Shown: positions 48,901 to 60,000 of the stretch, piece by piece | Numbering within the stretch: the stretch's first letter is position 1 | Layout: every line of letters starts with the position of its first letter | NCBI GenBank assembly: GCA_003260075.1 | Contig: QLIY01000545.1 | Span: 17,706-81,705, forward strand | Source of the DNA: Phallusia mammillata | Lineage: Eukaryota > Chordata > Ascidiacea > Phlebobranchia > Ascidiidae | Length of the DNA stretch: 64,000 nucleotides | Direction: 5' to 3' | Program-made: the position numbers and the translations under genes | The notes under the pieces: generated by a model | Told to the model about the DNA's origin: nothing | The model's database searches: none | Seen by the model: only the letters and a program-made list of their open reading frames with translations

Positions 48901-50685
48901 TCTCCGACGACCTGTGCTTTACAAGTGTTGGAACGTCAGGTTTGAAAATTTTTGTCTGACTTCCACCACCTTTTTAATGTTTCCTAACGAGTATTAAAAA
49001 AAATAACAGTCGTTTAGTCCCTATCCTGGGACATCACAACAGAAAAGGTTTCACAAAGATAACCTGTTTGCCATGCATGTAGGTTTGCTTGTCGACTGGT
49101 TGCAACTACTTGATCCCGAACTTCTTGCACATTGTCCGCATCTGCAGCGAAAACTGTTGTTTGAGAAAAATGAAACCAGCAGCGTAAGTTTTGCAGTTGT
49201 AAATCCATCCGAAAACCCATGTCTCAACACTTAACAAAGTCTTTTTTGTGATAAAATGTTTTGCCAAGTGTAGGGATGTTCAAAGTAGAATAACTGGGTA
49301 TTCTAGAATAATTGTTTGGGGGGGGGGATCGCTTCCAATTACCCGATATAAACGGCAAAAATGGATTCGAATTTAACTGGATTCGAATCTAAAGGATTCG
49401 ATATTCTACTTTGAACATTCCTAGCCAAGTGGTTCTTGCTCTCAAAAAAATGTAGCCAAATATGAGTCAGTTGGGGGGGGGGCTTTTGTGATAAAATGTT
49501 TTGCCAAGTCCAAGTGGTTCTTGCTCTCAAAAAAATGTAGCCAAATATGAGTCAGTTTTATCGCATAACCATGCTACCAAGCTTTTATCAAATTAACCGG
49601 ACGATTTTGCAAACAAACGACTGCGGTTGGAATTTACGATCCCTATTAAACGAATATTGCGATTAACCGGATTCGTCTGTTACACATTTTAAGCCAAGTT
49701 TAAAAATCTTTTTGTTGGTGTGTGTGAAAACACTGCTAATGTGTAAACACTTTAATTTTAGCCTCAGAGCGCTTCATCCGTGTTCAACCAGGCGTATCTG
49801 CTTTCCCTGTTAGTCCAACACTGCAACTGGTCAACGATCCACAATTCCATACAGTGGCTGCTAAGCGACGAAACCCCTGATCCCACGGATGACAAACAAA
49901 GGTTTATTACTGGTGTTGTAAACAATATCAAACTTCCAAAGGAGACCCAGAGTATCATGGTGTCTGGACAACTCTTTCTATTTGAAAATCTCGGACGGAA
50001 TATAATGCTGTGTAAACCATCATAAAAATAGGGGGGGGGGTACTGCATTGAAACTAAATGCCCAAAATCCACAAGGCCAGAAAAATTACCAAAAGGTTAA
50101 AAGATAATTATAACAATTTTATTTAGTGATTTTTATTGCCTTCAGTAGAAGTAACTATGTTGTAGGCATGCTAAGGTAATTTGATTTGTATGGTGGTTGA
50201 GGACAGACATAGACTCCCTAACGCACAAATATGTAACGTTTGTTAACCTAAAACAACTGCAAAAACAGGCACGGGGGGGGGGTTGCTAAGCGACGAAACC
50301 CCTGATCCCACGGATGACAAACAAAGGTTTGTTACTGGTGTTGTAAACAATAGCAAACTTCCAAAGTGGACCCGGAGTCTCTTGGGGTCTGGACAACTCT
50401 TTCTATTTGAAAATTTTGGACAGAATACAGTGCTGTGTAAACCAACATGAAAATAGAGGTTTTAAACCTACCTATTAGGGATGCGCCAAAACTGCAAATG
50501 TTCTGTTTGGTCGAGCACCGAGCATCTCACGGGGGGGGGGCGCTAGTGGTAGCTCTACAAGGTCTCTTACGTCACCAGCGTTTCATTAAGCTGTACATCC
50601 CATGAAGTACGCGTTTTTCCACCATCTGATACATTTAAAAAAATCATTCGTTTTTGTTCATAGACACCCTTTCGAACACTAGTTA

Positions 50686-50734
<49 letters not shown>

Positions 50735-53700
50735 GTGAACATTGCACCGTTTACCCACTACATTTTTATGTTTGACCCAATCGTCACATGTTTGGGATTC
50801 CTTTACTGTTTTGCGATATTAACAGACAATCCCATGCTTCCAATCGCTGCCTACCGCTATGACCGTTAAACGTTTTTTGTTGTCAAAATCGGAAAACAAT
50901 AAGATGCTGGTAAGACGTTGCAAAAAGTCGCCGGTATGTCGTTTAATGGCATAAACGTAATGACGTGAGATGCGTAACAAGTGCGCTAATCGTTAATTAT
51001 GCCTCCAATGCACAAGGGGGGGGGGACAATATGAGAAACATATACAGTGACATTGATTCTTTTACGTAACTTGAATGAACCGACAACATGATCTAAATCT
51101 GGATTGTTTTACTGAAGTCACATGAAGTCTCCAGGATTGCACGATCGGTTGTGTAACTAAATATATTTGTTTTTACAGCCCAACGTTGGGAGTGAATGCC
51201 AAAACGGGGGGGGGGGGTGTGGGTTGTTATACAAGCTCCTAAGGTTGGTAAATATGAAACAATATTACTTTTTACCAAAAGTCTAGTAAAGGAAAAAGGG
51301 TTTTCAATCCATGCTTCTATTAAGTTCTAATACCATTAAAAAATCTTCTGATTTGTTTAAGCGTTAACTCTTCTAATGTCCGTTTTTGATTGCTTTTAGA
51401 TCTGGCAAGGGGGGGGGGGGGATATATTTGGGTTGATAGGCTTTAGTAAACTGATTATTGGCTAACTGGCGAGTCCTAACCTTGTTGAAGTAAACCATTA
51501 TGAGTTGTGACATGAAAATGTTCAAAACATCAACCGTATTGCAGAAGGCAAGGGGGGGGGGCCTATGCAGAGAAACCGTTTCCATAGCCTTCTAAAATAC
51601 AATAAGAGAAACGTATGCAGTATCATTCAATGGGCGACATTGATTGTTTTACGTAACTAGAATGAACCGACAAAATGACCTAAACCTCGATTGTTTTACT
51701 GAAGTCACATGAAGTCTCCATGATTTCACGATCGGTTGTGTAACTTAATATATTTGTTTTTACAGCCCAACGTTGGGAGTGAATGCCAAAACGGCTTTGG
51801 ATTTTCTGTGGGTTGTTATACAAGCTCCAAAGGTGGGTAAATATGAAACAATATTACTTTTTACGTAAGGGACTAAAAGGCAAGGTTTTTTATCTATGTT
51901 TCTATTAAGTTCTAATACCATTAAAAAATCTTCTGATTTGTTTAAGCTTTAACTCTTCTAATGTCCGTTTTTGATTGCTTTTAGATCTGGCAAGGGCGAG
52001 AGAACAAAAGTACAAGGGTCAATGAACCCGTGTTGCGCTTGACCCCAGGTCAGTTTTGCAGGTTACTATCGTACATTGTAGCGGCGACTGCCAATCATAA
52101 GAGCGGAGACTCTTTGCCACCTGACGGATTTTCTTACCTGGAACTCTTCAGCGTTTATTTCAGGTGAGAACAAGGTCTCTCTATATTTGGGTTGATAGGC
52201 TTTAGTAAACTGATTATTGGCTAATTGGCGAGTCCCTAACCTTGTTGAAGTAAACCATTATGTGTTGTGACATGAAAATGTTCAAAACATCAACCGTATT
52301 GCAGAAGGCAAATCTTACTAAAACAATAGAAATTCATAGAGCTACAAATGTTTCAGTGAATACCATATTTTTTCCCAACAGGCATAAAGCTATACACAAC
52401 TTTCAGAACTTTTACAAAATGACAGTTTTGCTTTCGAACATTTGTCTCAACTCCGCTACCTTTTTTGTATTGCAGCAAATTCGCGCAAGATCGGGCCAGT
52501 CGTCCTCACATGGGGGGGGGGGTCAATAGAAATTCATAGAGCTACAAATGTTTTAGTGAACACCTTATTTTTTGCCCAACAGACTGTATAAAGCTATCTA
52601 CAATTTTCAGAACTTTTACAAAATGACAGTTTTGCTTTGGAACATTTATCTCAACTCCGCTACCTTTGTTGTATTGCAGCAAATTCGCGCAAGATCGGGC
52701 CAGTCGTCCTCACATGGCTTATGTTGTCGAGTTCGTGCGGCGGAAGTTAGATACGTCAAAACCGCATAGCGACATCTGGTGGCAGATTTTAGCCCAAATT
52801 TATATTTTTCTTCCAAATCACCCTTCGTGCTCCCAACTACACCAGTGCTCCAGCGTACATGGTAAATCAGTCTTTGTATACCTACTGTTTCACTATATGC
52901 TGTCATCGCAATATTTGATAAAGTCGAAATGTATATTTTGCACATTTCAGCATGATTGGAAATTATTAACATCAACTTTAACAAGAAATACAACAATTAA
53001 TAAATTTTCAGATAACTTTGAAACGCATGTAAAGTTTTTTCTGATATGTATCTTCAGGTTCAAAACCGCTTACTCAATCGGAGCTGTGCATTTTTGCCGA
53101 TGCTGTTGCCAGCGCTAAAGTTGGTTCAAATTGTCGCACGGACGCCCTCTTGTGTTCACTCTTAAACCGGTTAGGTTATGTGAGGTCAAGTTCAAGTATT
53201 TCCACTCAGGTAAAATGTTTCGCCTTTTTGTGTAAAAAGGTTTTGTTTGAAATTCAACCACGATTTTTGATAAAGAACTGTTGAAATCTAGTTATTTTGC
53301 CCTTAGTTTTGTTTATCCTGTATGTTTCCCTGAAATAACCATAATTGTGTATTGATCAATACATGAAGTGTGTTGCAAAGTTCTTGTGTTGAATAAAGCA
53401 AAGTTTTAAAGCAAAAAATATACTGCGATTGAGATTCTTGGATGTGGGCGATGGCAAAAATATAAAACTACATGCGTCAGAACGTCGTTGTTGGTGATTA
53501 GTCTATTTCAAAGCTAATTTTGGATACTCATTTCAACCACCAGGTGAACACAAGCATGATAATGACGAGTCTCGATGCCGCTTGTGACGCAAATCTTCTG
53601 CTGTGTAAGATTGCGGGTGCTCGCCCCTTTCTCCTGCTTAGAAAGGTAAGTTTTGTTCCTGAATAACAACTTGTTTGTTGGACCAATTTTGAAAATTTAC

Positions 53701-55860
53701 CATATTGAAATGGACATAGTTGTGAACGATGAATTAGCTAATATGATAAATTTCCGAAGTGGATTTTTTTTCCTCAGTAGGCGTTACCAAAGCACACATT
53801 TGTACTTTACAGCTTGAACTTCTTTCGTCAATGTTGCGAGGTCGTACCCGCCACGATTTTTCGCAATTCAAACTTCAACATCACCTTCCTTTGATGCTCA
53901 ATACCGCCACCTTGCTGAAGCAACTTTCTCCCTTTCTTTTCCAACCTCTACACGAGGTGGCGCTGTCCGGAATAATGGAAACGTTTTGGCAAGTACGTGA
54001 AACTTCAATAAGAAATAGTTGCTTTTTTAGTAAATAAAACATATTTTGTTATGTGTCATATGAAAGTAAAGATGTTTTCCTGAACATGTCGCTTTTGCTC
54101 CATGAAGAAAACTAAAAAAATGCTCTTGTCGCAACGTTGTGCTTCATTTTCCTCATTCGCTGCTTGTTGAATACACTGAAAAAAGTAGCAAAAATGAAGT
54201 ACGGTTTGAATTTTTACGTTTCAGATGGTGAGAAATTACTGTCACCGAGCTCGACGCCAAATGCTTCCGGTTCTCACAGCAACTTTGTCACTCACACACG
54301 ACTATCTCACTCATTGTACGAGTCGGGCAACTGCTATACTGTCCAGACACGCTGCTACATTCCAGGTTCGGAAGTTCGGACATTGTGTCACAAGTTAAAT
54401 CTAATATTACATTAAAAAATGACTAAAACAATTAGAAAGAAGTGCCTGTTCTGGAGATAGCCCCGTTAGAGTTGGTTCATAGCCCGCCACACACAAGCCA
54501 AAAATGTCCTTGCTGACCAGTTGTAAAGTTTACTTTAACGCATACTTACATATATATGTATCCGACCTTTTTTGTATCCTTGCCACCTTCAGGTTTGCGA
54601 TTCGTGTTAAGCTGTTGCAATTTGCAATGTACGCGATGGGTTCATTTCCGCGTTTAAAAAGATTGCGTCTGGCGCTAGGATTAGAAAAACCGGCCATGTA
54701 TTGGTAACTGTAATAAGTCAGGAATACCTGACTTTAAACTTGGCTAAAGACTTGTATCCATCAGCTATCTAACAACTTTCCAAGTACAAACAAATCGATT
54801 CATCGACAGACTTTGCATCGCACGTACCACGACCACGATCACATCGTCACGCTCGTCAATACCATGCAATCGGTTGTCGGATCTCCGTGGTCTGGATCAC
54901 TCGAAACTACGACCCTCTCACACGGCTCAATACGACCACCGGTCCTGTCTATCCCTTCCACATTGGCCAATTCGCAACCTAACTCTGTGTATTTGGATTT
55001 ACTAGCAAAGGGTCAGGATCTGCAGAACATTTTACAAGTATGTCCAAATCCTAAGTCATACATGTAATATAGTAGTTTGAGTTGAAAGTACGACTCAAAT
55101 CGCTGGATTTAATACTGGTTGTTTAGCAAACCAAATATGAATCCATTTGCGATATTTCTTCTGTTCTGCTTCTGTTTCATTGCACCCTACTTGATGAAAT
55201 TCCTTGTGTAGATATATTTGATTAACGCCTATGACTTCTCTTTCCATCAGGCGCTCGCCGATTTCGATGAGTCATCAAAACGTCGCGTGGATGACTTGAC
55301 ACCTTTCCTCCCAGAGCTCATTCGACATTTCAGCGAGAGTGACGACAGAAGCGTGAGAAAATCAGCTATCGGAGCTGCTGTGCGACATGCTCGTGCTGAC
55401 CCAAATTGCGCAACAAAACTGGTTCTGCCGCGTTTTCTGTCGTGTTTAAGAGAAGCTGGAGTGGTAAATTTTTGTTTATTTGTGTTTTTATTCTCAATTT
55501 TCAGGTATATTACTAATTTTCAATCTTTAGGTCAATGGAGATTCGGGAGGATTTTCCCACAATGCAAAGCGGGATTTACTCTCTCGGTCCCTTCTGAACG
55601 ACTCCGCCAACATGGCACGGGATATCATCCAGTACTTACCAGAAATGACGATATTGTGTCGTGAAGATGCCGCGCTGCTGCTGGGTGCAGCCTATGACGC
55701 CGGAGCCAGGTGTGGCGCCGCTTTGGCTTATCCGGAACCGATGTCCCGTGACGTCAGAGCTGATAAAAAGGATTTCAGTGACGTCAGCGATATACTTGCG
55801 CGCTGTTTTTGGCTTATGTGCGGATTTAATGAGAACGACATGCGAGGAGTTTCATCATGA
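33935..55860 (+). CDS. INTS1: Integrator complex subunit 1
   Basis: Large scaffold subunit of the nuclear Integrator complex (snRNA 3' processing, promoter-proximal RNA polymerase II termination). About 40 exons, about 2267 codons (vertebrate INTS1 is about 2190). Key exons: 33935-34091 (start), 34487-34701, 34784-34967, 35054-35140, 35229-35397, 35613-35859, 36266-36394, 36571-36718, 37170-37346, 37762-37859, 37986-38150, 38720-38919, 39930-40180, 40815-40921, 41308-41549, 41726-41761 joined to 42600-42690, 42972-43058, 43488-43633, 44291-44524, 45089-45290, 45769-45963, 46123-46317, 46685-46882, 47727-47877, 48106-48225, 48313-48431, 48506-48757, 48828-48939, 49010-49183, 49762-49901, 51766-51832, 51985-52163, 52680-52861, 53058-53209, 53544-53645, 53813-53992, 54225-54365, 54810-55037, 55251-55463, 55531-55860. 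Diagnostic conserved stretches include DNWPPE, SSLLLSQL with DPQG, LPVQCLCEFLL, EEALLLPDWLRLRML and LILFIQSFGIPV. It is an alpha-helical repeat protein without catalytic motifs. Phase fails by one base between 48939 and 49010. Several exons are present twice because of flank duplications. Confidence 0.96.
36794..37150. repeat. Direct duplication around G10 tract, INTS1 intron 8
   Basis: 36794-36966 and 36977-37150 match closely, from TTTCTCACTGCAATTTTTG to TACTGTATTAATA. Confidence 0.75.
37431..37702. repeat. Direct duplication around G10 tract, INTS1 intron 9
   Basis: 37431-37563 and 37574-37702, both starting CATGCTTTTATTCTATC and ending TAATGRCACAGTA. Confidence 0.75.
38927..40060. repeat. 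Direct duplication carrying INTS1 exon 13 in part
   Basis: Left copy 38927-39472 contains the intron and the first 139 bases of exon 13 (39334-39472), then G10, then the right copy from 39483 with the complete exon (39930-40180). Copies differ by substitutions and small indels at a few percent. Confidence 0.8.
40137..40478. repeat. Direct duplication around G10 tract, end of INTS1 exon 13
   Basis: 40137-40302 and 40313-40478 match, so the 3' part of exon 13 and its donor appear twice (second at 40313-40355). Confidence 0.75.
40550..40755. repeat. Direct duplication around G10 tract, INTS1 intron 13
   Basis: 40550-40646 and 40657-40755, both starting ATTGTCAACTAACATATC. Confidence 0.7.
41772..41941. 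repeat. Tract-bounded duplication interrupting INTS1 exon 16
   Basis: Two 80-base copies (41772-41851 and 41862-41941; TTCTTCTGGTGAATTT) bounded by G10 tracts lie between the two halves of exon 16 (41726-41761 and the copies starting 42009 and 42600). Confidence 0.65.
42008..43140. repeat. Direct duplication carrying INTS1 exons 16b and 17
   Basis: 42008-42589 and 42600-43137 each contain the second half of exon 16 (to 42098 and 42690) and all of exon 17 (42425-42511 and 42972-43058). The coding parts differ only at synonymous positions in what I can read. The left copy carries a 110-bp MITE that the right copy lacks. Confidence 0.8.
42133..42242. mobile_element. Small hAT-type MITE, TAGGGATGCACC termini
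   Basis: 110 bp, starting TAGGGATGCACCAAAA and ending GCCCATCCCTA, flanked by ATAGAAAC (42125-42132) and ATAGAAAT (42243-42250), 7 of 8 matching. Absent from the corresponding place in the second copy of this intron. A related truncated copy lies at 50477-50530. Confidence 0.75.
43786..44097. mobile_element. hAT-type element, CAGTGGTTCTCAACC terminus
   Basis: 312 bp in INTS1 intron 18. Starts CAGTGGTTCTCAACC and ends GAGAACCACTG; exact 8-bp duplication GTTTAGGC at 43778-43785 and 44098-44105. Related ends occur at 8326. Confidence 0.88.
44537..44564. other. 28-base G tract in INTS1 intron 19
   Basis: Starts a few bases after the donor of exon 19; probable sized gap written as G, or a true homopolymer. 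Confidence 0.5.
46915..47944. repeat. Direct duplication carrying INTS1 exon 24
   Basis: 46915-47427 and 47438-47938 each hold a full exon 24 with acceptor and donor (47217-47367 and 47727-47877). The two versions differ at a few residues (for example IDFTES versus IDLTES and RKFPP versus RKSPP), as expected of two haplotypes. Confidence 0.8.
49240..49555. repeat. Duplicated intron segment, with and without MITE
   Basis: 49240-49472 (contains the MITE 49271-49423) and 49483-49555 (lacks it). Both read from CTTTTGTGATAAAATG to ATGAGTCAG. In INTS1 intron 29. Confidence 0.8.
49271..49423. mobile_element. Small hAT-type MITE, TAGGGATG / CATTCCTA ends
   Basis: 153 bp including a G10 tract. Inverted termini of about 19 bases (AGGGATGTTCAAAGTAGAA with its near complement TTCTACTTTGAACATTCCT) and an exact 8-bp duplication GCCAAGTG at 49263-49270 and 49424-49431. 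The second copy of the locus shows GCCAAGTCCAAGTG in its place. Confidence 0.85.
49852..50455. repeat. Direct duplication of the end of INTS1 exon 30
   Basis: 49855-50030 and 50283-50455 match from TGCTAAGCGACGAAACCCC onward; the donor region of exon 30 is therefore present twice. The stretch 50041-50272 between them is bounded by G10 tracts on both sides. Confidence 0.75.
50477..50530. mobile_element. Truncated TAGGGATGCGCC MITE
   Basis: Left end of the same family as 42133-42242 (TAGGGATGCGCCAAAACTGC, then GTTCTGTTTGGTCGAGCAC), cut by the G10 tract at 50531. Confidence 0.65.
50687..50733. other. 47-base G tract in INTS1 intron 30
   Basis: Probable sized gap; open frames reading poly-glycine or poly-proline across it are artefacts. 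Confidence 0.5.
51026..52312. repeat. Direct duplication of INTS1 exons 31-32, left copy damaged
   Basis: The left copy (51026-51551) has exon 31 interrupted by a 12-G tract (51206-51217) and lacks exon 32 entirely, replaced by 13 G (51409-51421). The right copy (about 51598-52312) is complete with exons 51766-51832 and 51985-52163. Natural G counts at the breakpoints (two and three) plus ten give exactly 12 and 13. Confidence 0.8.
52322..52720. repeat. Direct duplication around G11 tract, start of INTS1 exon 33
   Basis: 52322-52511 and 52524-52715 match; the first 36 bases of exon 33 occur at 52476-52511 and again in the complete exon at 52680. One natural G plus ten gives the 11-base tract. 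Confidence 0.75.
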
Positions 55861-57060
55861 AAGTTTCAGTTGGCTTATTGTTCCGCAGTACTTTGTTTTG
55901 TTTATCAAAGTTTCGCAATGCAAAATAAATTTTCCCTTGCAACTACGTGTGGTGAAACACAAAACACGAAGCCGTTAGGTCTTTTCGTTTACCTTTTTAA
56001 GTCTAAGCTTTCGCCTCTCAACCAGTCAAAAAGTTCAAAATTTAAAGACAAGTTCGCAAAACGTGCGCAATGATGTTTAATGCGAAACAAATGGATTAAA
56101 AATGATCATAGCTTGACGTCAGGGTGTTTCGAGTGTCAGCTGCTAGACCATATTTGGCAGCAAAGAGCTTCGAGGTACCCGCATTGATTTTCTGGCAAAG
56201 CGAATCACCGATTTTGAATCGAACACACGACACGACTTTGCCAGTCGATCGTACTGATGAAGTAGGCAACGTGCGTGGTTACGATCAAGTCACATTTAAT
56301 AAATGTTATCATTCAAACAGAAAGTGAAGCCAGCGAAAGAACCAAGAAAAAAACAAGAAATAGATGAAACAGATTGGGCAACTGTATTCTTGCTTTCACA
56401 CTTTTCACACACAGAAACAAAAAGGCACTATTTGATAGTTAAATGCAGCTTTGATTTTGGGTCATTTTTGCATATATAGGTGTGGATTTTTGTGTGTAAA
56501 GAGTAATAAGGTTACAAAACAGTTTGACAGTCAGTTTTGTTCGATCAGTTAGACAGGAATACAGCCATGTAGTAATTCTTGAGTTTACCCAATATTCCAT
56601 GTGTTTATTTACATTTTACACTTCAATGGACTGAGAAAAACTGGCTTACACAGTAATTTAGTAGATGACATAGAACAGATATAATATGCTAGAATTATTT
56701 AAGTTAAGATTCATTCATCATTGACTTAAATGACTTTTTTTGCATTTCGCTCATTATTGCAAATGTAATCACCTGTGTAACTCAAAACTGTTTTTTACTC
56801 TATGCTGTTTATTTAAAGGTCGTGTTACACATATTTGATGGTTGCCTACCCAAAATTGATACTTTTCAAATTCCATTTTGTTTCTCCTGCAGGTGACATT
56901 TTTTGTCAAAAAATTTGTACTGTGTGTAAACTTTCGGTATTCAGTGTTGTGTGCTTCTGTGAACCAAGACCAAACTGCTTCTGTGATAAGTGTTGTCAAT
57001 TTGTGCCACCTGTCTTCTGCCCAACATTTCTCTAAGCACGGTGACTGAGTGCAAGAAATA
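55861..57060. other. INTS1 3' end to kindlin start
   Basis: An AATAAA at 55924-55929, about 64 bases after the INTS1 stop, is the likely poly(A) signal. The rest should contain the kindlin promoter and 5' untranslated sequence; no exon is visible. Confidence 0.55.
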
Positions 57061-60000
57061 ATGTCGGCCTTGAGTGGAGTACGTATGGCCGATGGGAGAT
57101 ATGCTGATGGGTCTTGGGAATTAAAGATTAAAGTCACTGACATGGCAATCAAAAACGAACATGGAGAAACTATAAAAAATGTGGATATACCAGTATTGGT
57201 GACAACAGAGTTACATGTGGGTGGAGTAATTGCGAAGCTTGTGGACTCGCTCAAAAGCAAATATGGTGCGTTTTTCTGGATGTAAATCTTTTTGTATGTT
57301 TTGCCAACAATTTTGAGTGTTTGAAAGGCAATTTGTTTCAGGCCTTGTATTTAGATTAGTTATAAAAACATTTTCAAAAAGTAAATGTAATGTTGGTTAA
57401 AAATGTTTTGGTAATCATCATCATCGAGTGCCATGAACCAGGCTTTGGCTGCCATGAAACATTTCTCCAAATGTGACTTTTTATTGCGGTTTTAAAATTG
57501 TTGTTTGCTTTATTGTTTAAAAAGCCCTTCAGTTGATCGATAAGCATTATGGTATAAGAACAGAATAATTGCATTTCTGCAACAAAAAGTACTTAAATCC
57601 ATTACACAAATAACAATATAAATTGAATGTTTTTGATTTCCTGACTTATAAATAGTAAGTGTTGCCGAAAGTCTGAACAGTATTTTTTGATTGAATTGCA
57701 AATTGCACTTTTACAAATTACTTGAAGTTGGACCTGTATTAAGTTGTGCTTCATCGTGCCTAAGGTCACCACAGAATAGCCTGAAGCTTTTATTTGCTTC
57801 TGATGGTATTTGCTTTGTGCCCGGCCACAAATACCAAACGCAACTATGTCCACAAGCATGGCACAAATTTTTGAGCTATTCCATGTTGTCAACAGACTTG
57901 CCTTCAAAGTAAACAATTCAAGACAAGTTTTTGAATAATGTTCTGGTAAATTTTTATGTTCCTTTTCGAAGCACTTAGTGATTTGAAGTGAAAATATTTT
58001 TTGGAATTCCATCCAGCATATTTTTACCATGACTAAAAAAACATTGTAGCACAATAAAAAATATATTACGCCAATTATGTTTTGGGGTTTTTGTCCCCTG
58101 GTGTGTTGTATTTGTATAACTTTTATAAATTTTTTTGTTTTTGTAGATGTCCAGAAAAGTTGGTCAGATTATGAACTTTGGTGGCCGAAAGCTTGCAAGT
58201 GGCTTGATAAAATGGGACAAGTTCTTGGAAAATATGAAGTTCAAGCTGATGCCCAACTGGAATACACACCAAAACACAAGGTTTAACAAATTGTTGCTTA
58301 GTAGTAATGAGCGTATTATTTTATTTGGTAATGTTTACATCTCCTTCCATATTTCTTAAGATGCAGGTTTAGATGCAAATTTTGTTGGATTCAGTTTTTA
58401 TTTAAACCACTTGATTGTGTAGGTTTATTTCCAAATTGGTTGTAGACATTCAAATGCGAAAAGTTCAATACACTGTTACTTTTACGATGTGACTCCTAAA
58501 ATAGATTTCCTTTTCAGATTGTCAAGGTTCAACTTCCTGACTTGCAGTATGCCAATGTTCAGGTCAACTTTGCCGCGAAGGTCCTACATACAGTGATTGA
58601 CATTTGCAAGTTCTTTGGTAAATATTTATGAATGTGTGCTTTTTCTTTTTTCGGCTTACATAACAACTTTTTACTATTAAAAAACACTGTTGTCACCATG
58701 TTTTCTCCCTTTGGTAATATGTAATGAAGTTTAATTGGAAGCAATTTGGCCCTGCTTGTAATTATTATAGGTTTTATTTTTATTTTTTGAGTGTACAATT
58801 AGAAAATTACTGCTTATCAAAACAAAGTTGATTGACATTGCTCCAATTTAATACATTTTGAACAAAAACTAACTACTTTTAAACTTTTGACCATATTACA
58901 AGTGCAAAAGCTTCAATTCCTTTTCCAAAGAAAAGGTCCTTGACTAATGACAGTTTAAAAAAACATGACAAAATGGAAATTAAATTCTTTTAACTTATTG
59001 CAAAGACATTCGACATCCCGAAGAACTTTCCATCCTTGTGCCTCCAAGACAAGGCAAGGGTGAAAAGAACAATACCCCAACCAAAAAACAGAATGCAAAC
59101 GGAACACAAGAAGATGGGTTACTTACTCCAAATGTGCTTACACCAGGCATGACCCCCACATCTCCCTACACCCCAGGTATGTAAAAAGTTTACATTGTCA
59201 AACCACCCATACATTGTGTGCAGTTTTTAAAATATGTGCAAAGTTTACTTTGTGTTCAATTGAGTTTTTTGGTCGGTTTGGTCACACGTATATTGTACAT
59301 ACATGTTAATTATTTGTTAAAAATTAAAAATTCTTTTGGTTTTAAAAATAGCTAAACTAATGTGTTATTACATGCAAATACTAAATGTAATGCTACTGGC
59401 AGAAAAAACTTGGCCAAAAAAATCTGAAAAAACTTTATTGCTAAAGTAACCAAAACTATTACAACAATAAGTCAACACAAATATAGACATATTGTTGTTA
59501 CAAAAGGTGACTACATGTTTATTTAATTTTGTTGTGCTTTGTTTTCTTTGGTTTGTAAATCATTTTTGTTTGAAATTTGAGAAAGCTGTACATCCATCTA
59601 TTGCCAAACTTCGTGGAGGTGAGATCAAGTGTTTCCTGTAAATGCTTGTATTAGTGGACTGTTTTTGTAGTGAGTGGCTTTTGTGTTGCTGTGGCCTAGA
59701 GTCATGCTGTTTACCAAATATTAGCAAGAAACCAGCATCTTTGTATCATCCTGTAATTGGTCTCCTGAGTCATGCTTAAAATGTGCACAGTAAAGTGCTC
59801 ATAAAGGCTTAGTTTCCTGAATTTTGACTTTTAAGGCAATCATGTATGAAATCAGTCTCCAATTTTTCATTGGCTTTATTTGGATGTGAATTAAGATCAA
59901 TATTATGAAATTGCAATTATATATTATACCAATGTGACACCATGGCTATGAAGGAAATTTTATGGTCAGAAAAAAGCTGTGAAGCATTGCAAATGAGTTA

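Noticed and set aside
56769-57260. 163-aa minus-strand open frame
   Set aside because: It overlaps kindlin exon 1 on the other strand and has no recognisable domain.
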